From Montifringilla adamsi (Eukaryota; Chordata; Aves; Passeriformes; Passeridae), in contig JAGGNK010011114.1 of the NCBI GenBank assembly GCA_017590115.1, positions 3,835,733-3,899,732 on the forward strand: 64,000 nucleotides of DNA, read 5' to 3'. This document shows, in pieces, positions 25,901 through 40,239 of this stretch. Under the pieces are notes generated by a model, which worked only from the letters and a program-made list of their open reading frames with translations, had not been told where the DNA came from and did no database searches. The translations under genes and the position numbers were made by a program. The number at the start of each line of letters is the position of its first letter. Position 1 is the stretch's first letter.

Positions 25901-27813
25901 TGTCATTATTTATGAAATTCTGAAGCTGTAATATTCTTGTATAATCTTGTAGTAGCAAAATGATTTATTCTATAACCTATGCTTTCCAAATTAGTCTTAA
26001 AATGAGATTTTGCAAGTCTGCAGATTTATTTGCCACAAAATTTCCTTAAAAATCTGATATTAAGGCTCTAGTATTTTTGCTTTTTACTGCTTCATCAAGA
26101 GAAAGAATTGGAAAAATTTCTCATTTTAGGCATTTAAGCTTGAAAAACCAGCAAGATGCAATAAGGTCATGGCTTTAGAGAAGTGTTCTTGTCCTGCTGA
26201 ACATGTCACAGAACAGAAGATTGATAGACCATGTCTCCTGCAAAACATTCAGGTTTCATCACTTTCTTTTATGGGAGCACTTTACAAGTCCAAATTATCT
26301 ACTGCTTTTTCAGTGCAAGTAGTCAGGCAAGCAAACTTTTAAGGAGAGTCTTCTAAAGGTGAAAGGGACAAAATCATGTAGGAAAATCCTCACACAACTT
26401 CCCCTTTTGTGAAAAGATTCCCAGAACATCAGTCTAATGACATATATTTGCATATATCTTATATTTGCACACATCTTTAATTTATTTTTTTAATTAAGTA
26501 GAAATAAATTGGTGGGAGGAACTGTACAAAGAAGACCTGGAACCACTTGATTTTTTTTAGCTGTTTAGGAAGCTGCTAATTTAATCAGAGGTTATGTTCA
26601 GCATGTGTTAATTGTACTCTTGCACTTGATGATGCCTCTGTCATTGAAGTGAAAGACAAGATTTGAAATTCTTATTTTAATCTCATTCTTCCTGGATCTA
26701 AAGATAATAAAACTTTGCTTTGTTTTAATGGAAGCAACAGAACCTAATAAAATAAAAGTCTTGTGACAATATCCATTCTAATCCTGTTATATCAGGGAGT
26801 TATAATTTTCTGAAGTGAAGGTTGTGCCTTTAATGCATCTCCTAGATTTGCTTCATATCTGAAGATGCGCTCTTACAGAATAGAGCTCCTTTATTTTGTT
26901 TACTTCTGTCCTTAAAATGTAGGGAAAACTATTACAGACAGCACTCAGTGGAGTGTTAAATCCTCAGTTAAATATTATCTGTTCATTACTTGCTTTTTGG
27001 TTTTATCAGTTCTGATTCCAAAATGACTGGGGTAAAAAATTTAGATTTTCTGTGAAAGCAACCTGCACTGAGAAATACTTTGAAATATTTCTGTGAACAT
27101 TGTTTTTCATTTACTGAATTATAACCCATTGAAAACTGCAGTCATCCAAGAGTATGTTTGCTAGGGGCTCTAAATAACTTCTGGGTGACTTCAAGATCAA
27201 AGGAAAGTTGTGATTTCCATACAAACTGAATTATTGAATGTGTAAGGAGAATGCAAGGAGACACACATCCTTCACAGGCCCGACACAGACAGGGAAACAT
27301 CAGGAGAAACAAGTTTTGGGATTCCTCTCACTGCACAACCCCATATTTGTTGGGACTGCTGGCCTTTGGCTGTGTGAACAGGGAAATGTGTAATTAATTT
27401 CAAGTGGGTGTGGAAGTCCTTTTAAATAAATCATGTGCAAGTGCTTTTCTAGGTCATAACAGCATAAAGTGCTTTTAAAATGCTCTCTGCATCTGAAGGA
27501 TAGTCAAGTGTTCTGATAGTCTCAGGGCTTTTCTTAACATACGGGTCTTAGTGCATTTCACCCCTAGAGATAAATATTTCTATCAACAGATATTTTGTCA
27601 TCAGTGGAATAAAAATCCAAGTGCCATTACATTCCTTCCTCAGTTATGTATCCCAAACCTGTTGATAGCAATGTTCAGTCTCAGTGGGGAGGGCTGAAGG
27701 TTTGCCTTTTGCAGGTACAAGGTGCCATGATCTCTGCTGTGGCACAGAGGAAAGGTGATCATGTCTTGTGAATGCTGCTGAATAGCTGGATTTTCTGGGA
27801 TGTGATGACACTC

Positions 27814-27837
27814 ATGAATATTCATCATGAATATTCA
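27814..27837. repeat. Duplicated palindrome ATGAATATTCAT
   Basis: The 12-base perfect palindrome ATGAATATTCAT (27814-27825) is followed, after one base, by a second near-complete copy, ATGAATATTCA (27827-27837). The motif resembles binding sites of POU-homeodomain factors, but that is a likeness only. Confidence 0.8.
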
Positions 27838-27932
27838 ATCAGTTATTTCTCTGTCCACTTCTATGGGATGTGTGAGTTCCTTGAATATTCTTCTGTACTG
27901 TGAGTTACTAACAAATCTTTTATCAATTTCAG

Positions 27933-28118
27933 GGGAGTTTGGAGAAGTTTGCAGTGGACGTCTGAAGACACCAGGAAAAAGAGAGATCCCTGTTGCCATA
28001 AAAACTCTAAAGGGTGGCTATATGGACAGGCAGAGGAGAGATTTCCTGAGGGAGGCGAGTATTATGGGACAGTTTGATCACCCAAATATCATTCGCCTTG
28101 AAGGAGTTGTTACAAAAA
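27933..28118 (+). CDS. EPHA6: EPHA6 exon: kinase N-lobe (glycine loop, catalytic Lys, helix C)
   Basis: The 186-nt exon lies between CAATTTCAG and GTAAGT. GG completes the split Gly, then [15 protein letters not shown] finishes the glycine-rich loop GxGxFG, which clamps ATP phosphates. IPVAIKTLK supplies the catalytic Lys of strand beta3 (codon 28001-28003). [14 protein letters not shown] contains the helix-C Glu (codon 28052-28054) that pairs with that Lys. [14 protein letters not shown] forms strand beta4. All N-lobe residues needed for activity are present. The leftover A can join either the cassette exon (giving Arg) or the exon at 56415 (giving Ser), so two in-frame forms are possible. 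Reading on past the donor is intron. Confidence 0.97.
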
Positions 28119-30659
28119 GTAAGTCACTAATACCTTTCCTTAATTGTTTTATGCTGGCTTTCCCATTCTGTCTCACCTAGTATTGAAATTAACATTATTT
28201 TCTCATTCAGTATGGGTTACAGTTCTCAGAAATCTTCCAGATCATTGAAAAATGATACTGCAAAGTTTGAGCCCATAATAGGAAATGCCTGTCTGTTTTC
28301 AATGTTAAATGTTTTATTTTTATTTTTCAATAACAATTACCCTAATTCAAAAGAAGTCTCTACAGGTTCTTATGAAATAGAATGGAGAGTTTGCTTGGCA
28401 AGTGGAGAAAACCACAAATGTAACTGAGCTGACAATGAAGTCAAGTTATCTTGTAAAATATCTTATTTCTGCAAAAGTGCTTATTATTTATTTGATTGAG
28501 ATTTACTGGTTTTGGTACCAGAAGAGATGAATTTCCTGTTTTGAAGAAATAAAAAGTAAACTCTGTGTAGCTTGTTGTATACTGCAAAGATTGACTAAAA
28601 TTCCAGAATAATCTTTGAAATGTTTTACTCCTTATAATTGTTGCAGCTGCCAAGAGAAATCCCTTCCCTCTGAAATCCAGCAGGTTTAGTGGTGTTATGG
28701 ACTTTTCTGAAAGGCTGAAACATCTAGTTATCACTTAACTATTAAGAAGTCTAATTAACTTGCATGTAATTTTCTCAATGACATCTTTTTTCAGTAATGA
28801 ATTAAAAAACTCATGGTAAATTCTTTTCAAAATCAATCATTGTCTCAACCAAGCCGTGTTGTTTGTTAATTCGCAGAACTTCTATTTTTCATTTAAAGGG
28901 AAGCGTTGTCTGTATAATGCAGTGTCCTCTTACCATCACAGTAAACACAACAAATATGTTATGAATATTTCCTGTTTTCACCTCATTACAACATCCAAAG
29001 CTATGTTTGGAAAATCAAGAACAAAAAGGGAAGCTTAGCTCCTGAACTCATGCTGTTGGAGTGGAATTTCAGTAGGTGTGTGGAATGACTTGACCATGTT
29101 CAAATCTGTCTCTCTCTGGTTCTAAATTAAGATGATCTTTTTCTTTCCTGACACAGTACTGCAAGGATAAATTTGGGGGTTTTTTAGGTATGTTTGGTTA
29201 GTAGACTAAAACCCATTGCATTGCAGGAAAGACAGAGCTTAGTCTCTCAAATCCTCTCCTGTCAGTAACAGCCCTGTGACAACAAACAGGAACACAAGTA
29301 AATGCTGGCTGAGCGGCACTGGAGATCTTGTCAAGGGATGTAAATGTGTAGGAACTTAAATGAATTTAGCTCTTGCTTCACACTGTGCGTATCAGCAATT
29401 AAATTCCACCAGTCTTCACCAGCAGGGGTGGTTTTATTAATCAGTATCACAGGTCTGGTTAGGATCCACATGGTGGATCTTGTAGGGTGTGTCTTGTCTA
29501 AAAAAGGCAAAATGTTGTGGTTTAGGAGCATTGTTTACATCTAATTAAATGGTGCATAGAGAGAACAGTATAATAATGATGTCCTTGGCAATGGCATGAT
29601 TGTTTAATCTTTACCACATTTGTAAGTTTTCTTTCTGTAATGCCTCATCATCAGTCTAGAGAGAAAGCAAGGTGGCATTCAGAAAAGAGAAAACAAACTG
29701 ATAAATCTCTGCTCCAATATTAGAGTATTAGGTGTTCTACAGGAAAGATTATAGAGAACTGTAAGCCAAAATGTTATCAGTAGCAGTTCTGCTTTTCACC
29801 AAGGAGTCAACAAACTTCATTAATATTTTGTAATATTTGTTTGAAGGTAGTATAAAAATAGCAGGTGTTGCTGTTATAGTCACACTGTCGTCTAAAAAAT
29901 ACACATCTCTCATATACAAAATAAATGGTGGAACTTTGAAAGAATGTACTTTGGTGTCAGAAAGGATTAAAAAAAAAATTATACAGCCATAATTATGAAA
30001 TGAAAATGGGCTATGTGAATTATGAGCAGAGTTCACCCCCAGGCACAGAAAGTGCAAGTTACATAAATTGAAAGGACAGGGTGTGCAGCACTGCTCTGCC
30101 ACAGGGAAGGAGCCTGAAGCAGGCTGAGCCATGGACACATGCACTCTGCTCTTCCCATTTTGTCTTTAGTGTTGCCTTGCATTTATACTGCCCCATCTGG
30201 GGTATTTAGAGAATAACACGACTTCAGCTTGGAGGAGAGCAGTTGCCTTGCCAAAGTACTAAGTCTAGGATTGCAGAATCCAAATTTTATATTACTGAAA
30301 GGTGTGCTGTAAAAGTCAGACAAAACTTTGCCCTAGCCAAATTATTTATGTACTGATAACATGAATAACAGGTGTTTTGTGCTGAGGCCTAGATTAATAA
30401 CAACAGAAACTATTTATCTGATGTGCATTGCAGTTCCACTAAGCTATAAAGGCACATCAGATGCAGTACATTTGATTAATAGATGTCTAGTGCTGTTCTT
30501 AGCACATGCTTTCCTCTGTGTAACCATTAGTCATTAACTTCTAGCTCTTGCTGATAGATATTGCATCAGTTTGTAAGCAGTGCCTTCCATTACAGTGTCA
30601 TTGACTATTGAACAAAAAAGAAAAAGGATTTGGTTGTAATAAGCAGAAGTGCTGTACCA

Positions 30660-30677
30660 AGTCAATAGCTATTGACT
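30660..30677. repeat. 18-bp perfect palindrome
   Basis: AGTCAATAGCTATTGACT reads the same on both strands. A related half, ATTGACTATTGAAC, lies about 60 bases upstream, starting at 30600. It could bind a dimeric factor, but no specific factor is claimed. Confidence 0.85.
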
Positions 30678-32221
30678 GGGGCAATAACAAATTTGCCTGC
30701 TCTCTGCAAATGAGGGCTTTTATCTGGTGCTACCAGCTAAGCAAATGTTAACTTTTAAATTATACTGTTTTCAAAATTGCTGGGGAATATGTACTGTACA
30801 GGAGGAAAGAAATGCTAAACTAAGCCTGCTCAAAAGTAGCTCTGAAACAGAGTTTTAATTCCCTTTTCTTATGGCTTCATTTCTCATTTGTCCTAGCTGC
30901 AATCCCTAATCACAGAGAGCAGTAAGCAGAATAGTTGCTGTAGCACAAGCTTTCTGTTAGCAGGGAGTTCATTTCAAGGGCAATTTGCTGGGCCAAGGCA
31001 AACACAGCATGGCACAGAATTTGGGTCCACTCGTATTGCTAACCAGAACTCACAGGGGAAACTTTATTCTTGCTTGGTTTTGTTACAGCAACACCATTCC
31101 TTGCATGGTTTGCCACAAAAGACTGCTTGACTGCCTCACAAATTTATCATAGATGCTTGGGCACTTTATAAAAACATCCATGTTTCCTTTCAAGCCATGT
31201 TAGCACAGTCATGATTTTGGGAGCTCTTTTGGGTGTGCCAGGTGATTTTTATGTCTGTTGCCAAGCTGCTGCTATTTCACTAACAGGTATAAGAACAATA
31301 ATTTCCTTCTCCAGTGCAAACACATGTGACCGACTGAAATCTGGGCTCTAGAGGAGTAAGATATGTCTTCATTTCTACATCATGTTGAAGACTTTCCGTG
31401 AAAAGTCTATATATTAAATTAAAGCTGTGCCTACAGAAAAAAAATCAGGCTGCATAACTATATCTACAAAAGGCATGGAAAAGAGTCCCTGACTATTGTA
31501 ACTGTACTGGAAGAAATTCAGACTGGAATCTTTGCTTAGTTTTGCTCTACAGTGTCTTACACAATAGTTTAAAGCAAAACCTAATCGGTACTATGTAATA
31601 CCGGCTCAGTAAAAAATATCAGTGCATGCAAGGGCTTTAATACATTCATAATCTGTTTGTTCCTCTCCCCCACAAACTTTACCCTAAATAACTTCAAATT
31701 CTTAGAAATCAGTTGTAAGGAATTGCTTCCGTTCCAAATTTTGAGTGCTGATGGTTTCATACCCGTCACACGTACAAGAGGAATCTTTTCAAGGCATTCA
31801 TTTTCTTTAACAGCATTATGTACATTTGTATTCTCCAGAAGGATTTTCCAAATAGCCCCTTCGTAAAAGGAGGATAAATGAAGACAGCACCTAGAGCTCT
31901 GGTTTTGTGTAAACTCACATCCTCAGACATCGAGCCTGGCTTTGGAATGACACTTATGACTCCCTTATTGTCCCCTCACTGTTTTGATTTCATGGCTTTC
32001 AAATTGTGAAGAGTATTGCAGTTCTGAAATCTTCAGACGCTCATTTCCAGATCAATTTAAAGCTTTAATCATTGAGTTTCTTTTCAAATTACTGCATATA
32101 ACCCATTCAGTGCAACAAAAGCCCTAAAATTAGTGTACCTTATCTTGTCCATGAGGGAGGCAGAGCAGCAACATGATCCTCTTTCACTGGAATTTACCAT
32201 ATGAAGCTCTTAATATCTGAC

Positions 32222-32253
32222 CTTTTTTTTTCTTTTTCTTTTTTTTTTTTTTT
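32222..32253. repeat. T-rich polypyrimidine tract
   Basis: Thirty T residues are interrupted only by two C residues. Two acceptor-like CAGs follow, at about 32275 and 32301. No frame-compatible exon was found after them. Confidence 0.85.
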
Positions 32254-35200
32254 AATATTTTTTTCAAAAATTCAGGACATAGTGACTTCTTCTTTTTTCA
32301 GCCAAGACATTGTGCTCTAGGCCTTTGAGCCATTATTGTAATGAATTTACTGTTGCCCTTTTCTCCCACCTGTTAAATGATGTTCAGAATCCATTTCAGA
32401 AGGTGACGTATTTTGCAGTACATGTGTTTCTTGCACACATAATGTTGTATATTTTGTTGCTACACAAAAGGATTGAGTCCCTTTTGTGGCAATATTAACC
32501 GTATTCTTACCTTGGTCATGGATGGTGAAATTGTACTCCCAGGAAGCATGATTCTGCGGAGTTTAAATGTTGTTTATGGACAATCCACTGTGGTGGTGAG
32601 ACTGTATGTGTGTCATATCAGTGGACTGTACATGGCAATGAGCATAAAGCTGAATTTTTCTGATAAAATGTCATTGTAGTTGTGCACATAATGACAGACA
32701 AAACAGCAGGATCTCAGCTGCGTTATAAATTGTTCAGTAAGTGGAACTGTAAATTTAAATTTGGCTCACTCCCTCTATTATCCTTTGTACCCTTATTCAT
32801 AAATAAATACTGCAACACATCACTGAATCCAGGGTTGGCATGGCCATCAAATTAACACAAAACCCACAGCCACCAACCACCTGCATTGTTAGCCAAATCT
32901 GTGAGCTCAGTTCACTGAAGTATCATCCAAAATACAGAGCTGAAAGAGCTGTGCATATAACACATATAACACCAAGTATCTGTAGCCTTCTTGCAAAATA
33001 GGTTACCCTTCCAGACTGGTACTGGAAGAAATGTAATTAGTGTTGATAGTCCTGAGCTATTTTTACACATGCATGCATCCGTGTGGGCATTTCAATTTAC
33101 ACATGCAAACCACCGTGCACCCGTGTGTTGAAGGTTGGCAAAAGTTAAGAATCCACAATACTCAGTTCTCCTCAATGACATATATTTAGAAGAAATGAGC
33201 TTTTAACCCTCTGGAAAAATTTACATTTGTCTTTTCATGCATTACATTATGAAAATTTTGTTCCAAAAATCAAGGGGCCATTTTGGTTTCCTGCAGTTCA
33301 AATCAGGCACATTTCTGTGTTCTGTTTTTCCCTTTTTGCAGTTAGCAAGCCATACATCTTGACTGTCAATTCTGCTGCTGCACCTTTCAAAGAACGATAA
33401 GCAGTGAAGAAAAAGCACATTGTCAAACAGTCAAGCAGTAACACCCTGTTAACAGCAGCTTAATCTGACCAGGGTGCACTATCTAACATAACTAAATTCC
33501 ATAATTCTGTTTTCATAGGTTACAGCTGAGAAACAGGATTTCAGTTTCTTCAGGATCCTTTGCCTTCAGATGTCTGTGTTCAGACACACAGGACCTGACT
33601 TTCAAAGATATTCAGATGCTTTGACATGAGATGTGGTTCTAGTAGAAAAATAAGTGACAAAAATGATTCCTACTAACAGCTGTAAAAAGATAAAGTCCTA
33701 TAGATAAGATATGGCCAGACTATTTCTCTTTCCTTTTCTTTTGAAGGGAATGCATGGTCATCATTTTTCATAATTAGCATTGTTATTAACCAAAAATGAT
33801 TGCTTTTCCATTTGAAATATCTGAATACAATATGCAATTTCTTCCTCCACCATGAAAGTAAAGAAGAATATGGTACAATAAGTTAAAGGGCCATATATTT
33901 AGAGTGTGCAGGAGATATATGAAGGGTTGGGGCTTTTTTAGCAGCAGCAACCAGAAGATCAATGAATATCAGGGGGAGACAACATTGCCCTGTGCTGACA
34001 GATTTGCTGCACAACATGGCTGATCTGTTGCCAGTGCAGGAAAACCATAAAAGCAATGATGAGAACAATTATAAATGACAATGGCAACTGCAGCTGACAG
34101 CCAAAGGAGTGAGGGGGCTAAAGAGTGTATAGAAAGCAATCAATAATCCAAATTCACAAGTTGTATTTGGTTGATTTATTTTGACAAGTGTACATTCATT
34201 TGTTCTTCTGTATAGAGGCAAAAACACGCTGGTAAATGTACATGTGATTGAGCATGGGGAAAGGCTGGGGATAACTCTGCATACATAGGGCATAGTTCAA
34301 GTTGTTTTACCCCATTCCAGGCAGAGCATCCTGCTACACCTTCCACTGGTGAAAGCAGGATGTAACAAGCAGGAAATAACTGTTTTAAATGTAAACTCTT
34401 CAAATATGTGTGGTTTTTCAACAGCAGCCATTATGGGGTTTTATTATTATTTATTAATATTTTTGTTTATTATTACCCATAGACCCTCCAGGTCTAAGTC
34501 TAGTCTCTCCATACAAACCTCTGCTATAAAAGTTTGCATTGTGGTATTTCCTACAGCTTTAAGGCTCACACCCAAATTTCTAATGCAAAGCAACAAGCTT
34601 AAGATACCTTTAACAGCAGATTCATATAAAGGAGAAGAATTGGAAAATGGACTGGTAATTTTCTCATATAAATATCTGATATTGCATTTTATGGAAACGT
34701 GAGAGTTAGATGTGAGAAAAAGAAACTATTTCACTGACTATAATTATCTTTCTGATTTTAATACATACATAGTTCAGGTTGCAGTAGAATAAATAACTTA
34801 GATGCAAAGTGTTTGGGATCCTTTCCAAACTCCTGTTTGGAAATCCAGTTTGCACAAAATAATCCTTCATAAATGCTACATTTCTTCAGAGATAAATATA
34901 GTGCTTGTAAATCAGGAGAGGATGATAAAGTTGTTAAGGGAGACACAATTGAAAGAGAGAAGCAGCGTGGGAAAGAAAAGAATATGATTTTAAAACATCA
35001 TAATAGATGGTGTGAAGTTACAGAGTATTCAGTTTAAGTATGTTCTAAATATAAGCACAAAACATTAATGACAATCCCGTAAACACATTTTCAGAAGCAA
35101 ATGTATTCTGTCAGACATTCTCAAGTAGATGCATAACAACATCCATCTGTAAATATTGTCATTTTTCAACTAAACTTTAACAAGGTAATTTCTGCTGAAT

Positions 35201-38074
35201 AAAATTTGAAAGCAAATAAGTTTAGCTGATAATGAGTTCATTTCAATATTTTATCTAGAGAAGCATAGTACCGAATTTTTATAATAGTAAAAACCTGAAA
35301 AAAACCCACTGTACTGTTGCTAGAATTCACATAATTTATTACCTTTCTTCCTGAAACAACAGAAACTTGTTCATTTCTCCCTAGACTGACAGTAATTAAT
35401 TTACCCACTTTGGAAAAGAGTCTCCCCTCTTTCCTTTCTCTGTTTTTTTCCTCTCCGCTGTAGTTGACCACATTCTTCAGCACACAAGTGTTTCAGGTAA
35501 GACTGGCAATTTACTTCCAGTTTTCAATGAGTGCCTTTATAAGCATTGAAAAATGTGACTTTGTGGCCTAAGTAAACAAATACTGCCCAACATCCATCCT
35601 GGCAGGGTCACTGTTGGCAAAACCAGCAGGAGGAAGATGAAATGAGAGAGGTTTTACCACATGGCGTTCACTGAACACCAAGTGGTCTTTGAGCTGCAGA
35701 GAACATCCTCTGAATCCGCTGGTATCAACAAGGGGATAATTAACAAGCACAGCTAATTCTCTCTGGTCAGCAGCATTTTTCAAAAAAGAAAGCAGAATTC
35801 CTGTCCATGTGCCTCAGGCCATCAGAGGGCAAACACAACCTGTCTGGTTTACCAGGTGTGGGCTGGGACACCTTCACTGAGCAGAGACAAAGAGGATTTC
35901 CTGTCTAACTTACAGATTTGTAAATCTAAACCAGCACTTAATCCACTTCTAATCAAAGAGTTCATTCCAAGCCACAATTCTGGTAATGACAGCGATTTTC
36001 TGCTTCTAATCCTGACATCTTTTATTTGAGGAGGTCACTTGGTGTTTGTTACAAGGAAGAAAATCAAACCAGTGGGCTTAATTTCATTGGTATTACTGCA
36101 CAGTGTGTTGTGAATGGATGAATGTGAAACAGCAAAAGGAATCTTCAGTTTGTACCATACATTTGTTCAACAGAAAATCACTCAGCCCCAAGGGAGTTTT
36201 TTCAGCTGAACACAATGAGGCTTTTTCAGTGAAACTGATTATTGTCTAAAAGTGGGGAGTGTTTGTCTCCTAGCCCTGGCTCATACTGTAACAGGGTAAC
36301 AAGGCTAAAAGAGGAGAAAATCAGAGCTTTAGCTGCAGAACTGCAGAGTGCACAGCAGGCTGCACGAACACATTCATCTTCAGATGTCACCATGAAAAGC
36401 TAGTTCACTCATTAAACTAAAACTGACTGCGATTTTTAAACATGAAGTACAAAATTAAAACCAAATCTCTGTTTTTATGGACATACCATGAAAATGAGCA
36501 ACTGAAAATTTAAAAAGCCCCTGAAACTTCTTAACCACCCCATTTACCCCATCAACATTTCTTATGGGAGTTTCCTGTCTTAAAAGAGGAATTCCAGATG
36601 ATAGGAATGCTTAGATTTTTCCTTCCAAAATAACAAAAATGGGTGATGAAAATGTAATTCAGCTAATTATTAATGGATTCATAATTCCCTGAAATAATGA
36701 TGTATACAAAATGAATCAAAAAGTTTTCAGCTGATATTACTGGTTTTGGTTTTTTCTATCATGAAAACTGTAATTTTAAAGTATTTTGTTTTCATCCAAT
36801 AATGAATGCATGATAATGAAATCCAAATGTACAGCGTACAGCACTTGTAGCTGTGTCCTGGATATCATACATCCCTATAAACACGTAAAGATTTCAGGTT
36901 CTTATTTAGCATTGTGATAAAGCTATTTTCAGTTTAGCAGGGACTGAAAAATAGTTATTTAGTAGACAGCTTAAGCATACAAGTTTTGTCCCATAGAAGC
37001 TCAGTATTTCCATTTCTATTCCATTAAGGCTACAGAGATGATTCAACACAGCAGTTGTTATGGCTGTTAAAAGCCTTAATCATATTAATGTTGTCACACC
37101 AATCTTCCCAGCAACCAGAACTTCAGTGTGCACTGACATTTAGCACATCACAAAATAAATGCCTGTAGTGTTTGTAGAACTCTTTTCAAGCAATTCCCTC
37201 ATTTTTCCCCCTCAAATCACCTGTTTGTCTAGAAGCACAAGGGAAATTAAATTAGATGTTAATATTCTCCCCAAATATTCTGTAACTTACATCAGCTCCT
37301 CCTTAGGAACTGAAAGATTCTTTCAGCATTTGCTTTTTGTCCCGGAGAAGTCATAAGTAAAGGCAGAAGTTGTTATAATTGGGGTTTTCTAAAACAGTCT
37401 CATTCTGTGTAAATATTCCTGCCTCTGGACTTATTCCCATCTGCCAGTCAAGAAATGAGAATGCAGGTTTGTAGGGAAGCATTGTCTTCCACAAGGATCT
37501 CAAGGATAAACTCATCAGGGATGGAGATCTGAACAGCAGCTTTGCCCTGCCCAGTGTGTGTCTTCTTCATGTTTCCAGAAAGATCCTGTAAATTTAAATC
37601 CGGAGCAGAAATTAGGGAACTTCATATAGAAAAGATTTGAAAATATGTTCCCCAAGAGCTGGGCTAAAAGGGTCAGTTCCTCAGAAATGGAGCCAAAGCA
37701 TAGGAATGCTTCATTATTTCCAAATCAATAGACTACAGGAAATTCAGAGTCAAAATCTAACTGAAGAGTAAAGAAAACATTGAAATAAATAATCTAGACG
37801 TCAGGAAAAAGCTGTTAAAAGACTCTATGAGTTCTTGAAAGTTCATTGAGGGGTGACAAAATTATTTGTGTGTGTGATGTCAACGACTCTGGTGGAATCT
37901 GGGGAAACAAAATGGGACCACCCCTTTGAAAATCTGCTGCTGAACATGAGAGTATAAATTTTCCTCTGCACAGCCCAATGCAGGTTTGGTTTTAGTGGTT
38001 TAGTACCCTAGAGCAGAATTCAGCCTTCAGGAGTCTCACTGTGTTATTTGCAAGGTAATGGAAATCCCCACATG

Positions 38075-38140
38075 ATTCACTTGGACTTGGTGGCCTCCAG
38101 AGCTCCCTTCCAACCTCGGCAGTTCTGTGTTCTGTGATTT
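38075..38140 (+). mobile_element. CR1 LINE 3'-end fragment
   Basis: The sequence runs TTGGACTTGGTGGCCTCCAG, then CTCCCTTCCAACCTCGGCAG, then TTCTGTGTTCTGTGATTT. This is the CR1 3' untranslated end including the remnant ATTCTRTG tail. It is strongly truncated at the 5' side and is one of the clearest avian markers in the window. Confidence 0.75.
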
Positions 38141-40239
38141 CAGCAGGGGTTAAGCACAGTAATTTTTGTCAATTCTTGTTATGCTCTATTATTTTGTGAT
38201 GTCTATTGCAAAATACTATTTAGTGATCTTGAAAATTAGATTTTTCTAAGAGATATTAATTATTTGGGTAAGCTTTTAGGCATGCCACTCTATCAGCCTT
38301 TGCTTTCATGAAAAAAAAGCTCTAAAATAAATTAGTAACGTATTCTAAATCTCTAGATTATTGCATTGAAAAAAGTTTATATTTTCTAAATGTACTGAAA
38401 ACATGGAATAAATTTTTTCCTGCTTCTGATTTTTTTTTCCATTGCAAGTCAAGCCTTTTGAGTGCTCTAAATATTGTAATCTGACATCATAATTTCAAAG
38501 TTTTATAAAGCCATTCCTTATAAAAACCTTCCATATGTTCCCTCATAAAAGATTATGAAGTAATATGCCATTCCTGGTGATTTAGCAAGGATAAATCAAT
38601 AAAATCATGTGAAAGAAAAGTCAACCACATATCAGTAGTTTCCATAATGGATATATTCAAATAATTTTGAAAAAAAAAAAGCTCTAACCCTGCTTCTAAC
38701 TTCCCCAAGGAAACACTAGTAACAATAAAAACAAGGTTATATTTTAGAATGGGAAGTGCTCATAACAGAAGCCAGTCTTCTCTCAGACATGAAGTGATAA
38801 AATTGGATAACTCCCCTATGCAGAAGCAGGAAAACTTTCTGCATTCTGTTCTCCAGTATTTTGTTACTAAATGTTCAGCCCACCCTGCCTGAAGATGCAG
38901 TTTGGAGTGAAAACAGCCAATTGCTTCCTGCCAAACTGAATGCAAAAGCTCCTTGCAGCTCTCACTTCCCCAAAGCCTTCATGTGCAGAGTTCCAGAGAA
39001 CTTTCTCTTAGCTGGGTTTTAAAATCCCTGCCTGGAAAGCATTGAGAGAACTGACTTATAGAAACAAATAGCAATGGAATTTTTTACATTAAATACACCA
39101 CCTCTGCATTTTTCCTTTTTTTTTTTTTCCAAACCAAATTTGTGGGAAAGGAACAACAGACTAAAATCTTCTTTTGCTGGTGCCAATAAAGAGGTGGTAC
39201 TTGTATAAACAAACAGAAGAAGGCAATTGTGACCTCTCTAGAACTTCTCAATCCAGTTTGTTAAATTAAGCAGCCAAAGAGCTGCTTTTGAATTTGTAGC
39301 TGTTAGATGCTCAGAAGTACACAGCACATGAAATGGTCAATTCCACCTGCAGAATGTATTGAATAGATACTTAATAATAATAAATAATAGTAATAAATAA
39401 GGAAAACCGGCAGTGACAAAGAACAAAGCACATTTTTGTCACTGGTCATGGGATTTGGGCTGGGATCAGTGGCTGTTCCTCCTGGCTGGCCATGCTGTGA
39501 CTGTGCAGTGCCAATAAATGGGTGTGAATGAATGTCAGTGCTCTGGAGCTCAACTAAGCGTGTGGATTTCCTCTGCCCAGCCACCTTCTCCTGCCCTTCT
39601 GCTCAGGGGGATAATATCCTACTTAAACCCTTGCCAGTTTAGGATGCTGTACCAGGGTCTTCCCTATCAAATTCCACAATTTGAGGGATGATATTCCCCC
39701 AGGAACAAGGTGGAAGGCAGGCTAATTGATTCAGCACTCCCGCACTGCCTCTGAGCTCAGGCACTTAGCTGTAATTATTGTGAAACAGAAGAATTTACAC
39801 TGAGTTCTAAACTGTTATCACAGGGCTCAGAAAGTGGTAGACACTTGGTGAACTGTCAGCTACTCCCTGTATTTCTACAGTTCAACACACTTTTCCAACT
39901 AACATTGTAACTTACGTGGTTTCCCATGGTAAGGTGACACAATGTTCAATGTGTGTAACTGTGGAGCAGGGAGAGGTTGGGGTTTTCTCCTCAGTAAATC
40001 CATGACTGTAAACTGCTAAATAACAGCAGCATTTGAGGGTACTGAGGAATCATGGCTTAATATTCTTGTTTCCTTTTCTCAGTTTAGAATCTTGTACTGA
40101 GGGATCTTTCCATTAGTGTGAGTGCACCCACTGCAAAAATGAGTGAATTTTTTGCAGAAAACAACAGAAGTGCTGCGAAGCATGAGTATATCTATGATGT
40201 GGACTGACAGAATGGCATCATTTCTCAAGAAATCTGGTT

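Larger units (their letters stand above)
22811..27932 (+). other. EPHA6 intron, 5122 bp
   Basis: The intron begins GTAAAA and ends CAATTTCAG. It holds a short (TTTTG)n tract at 22926-22946 and a duplicated palindromic AT motif at 27814-27837, about 95 bases before the next exon. No other gene, LINE fragment or RNA was recognised. Confidence 0.85.

Noticed and set aside
32302..32402. Strong acceptor (TTCTTTTTTCAG) followed by an open frame and a GTGACG donor: possible extra exon
   Set aside because: The segment would be 101 nt. It reads openly from the incoming phase but leaves phase 0, while the next exon needs one leftover base, so the receptor frame would break. The donor is also weak.
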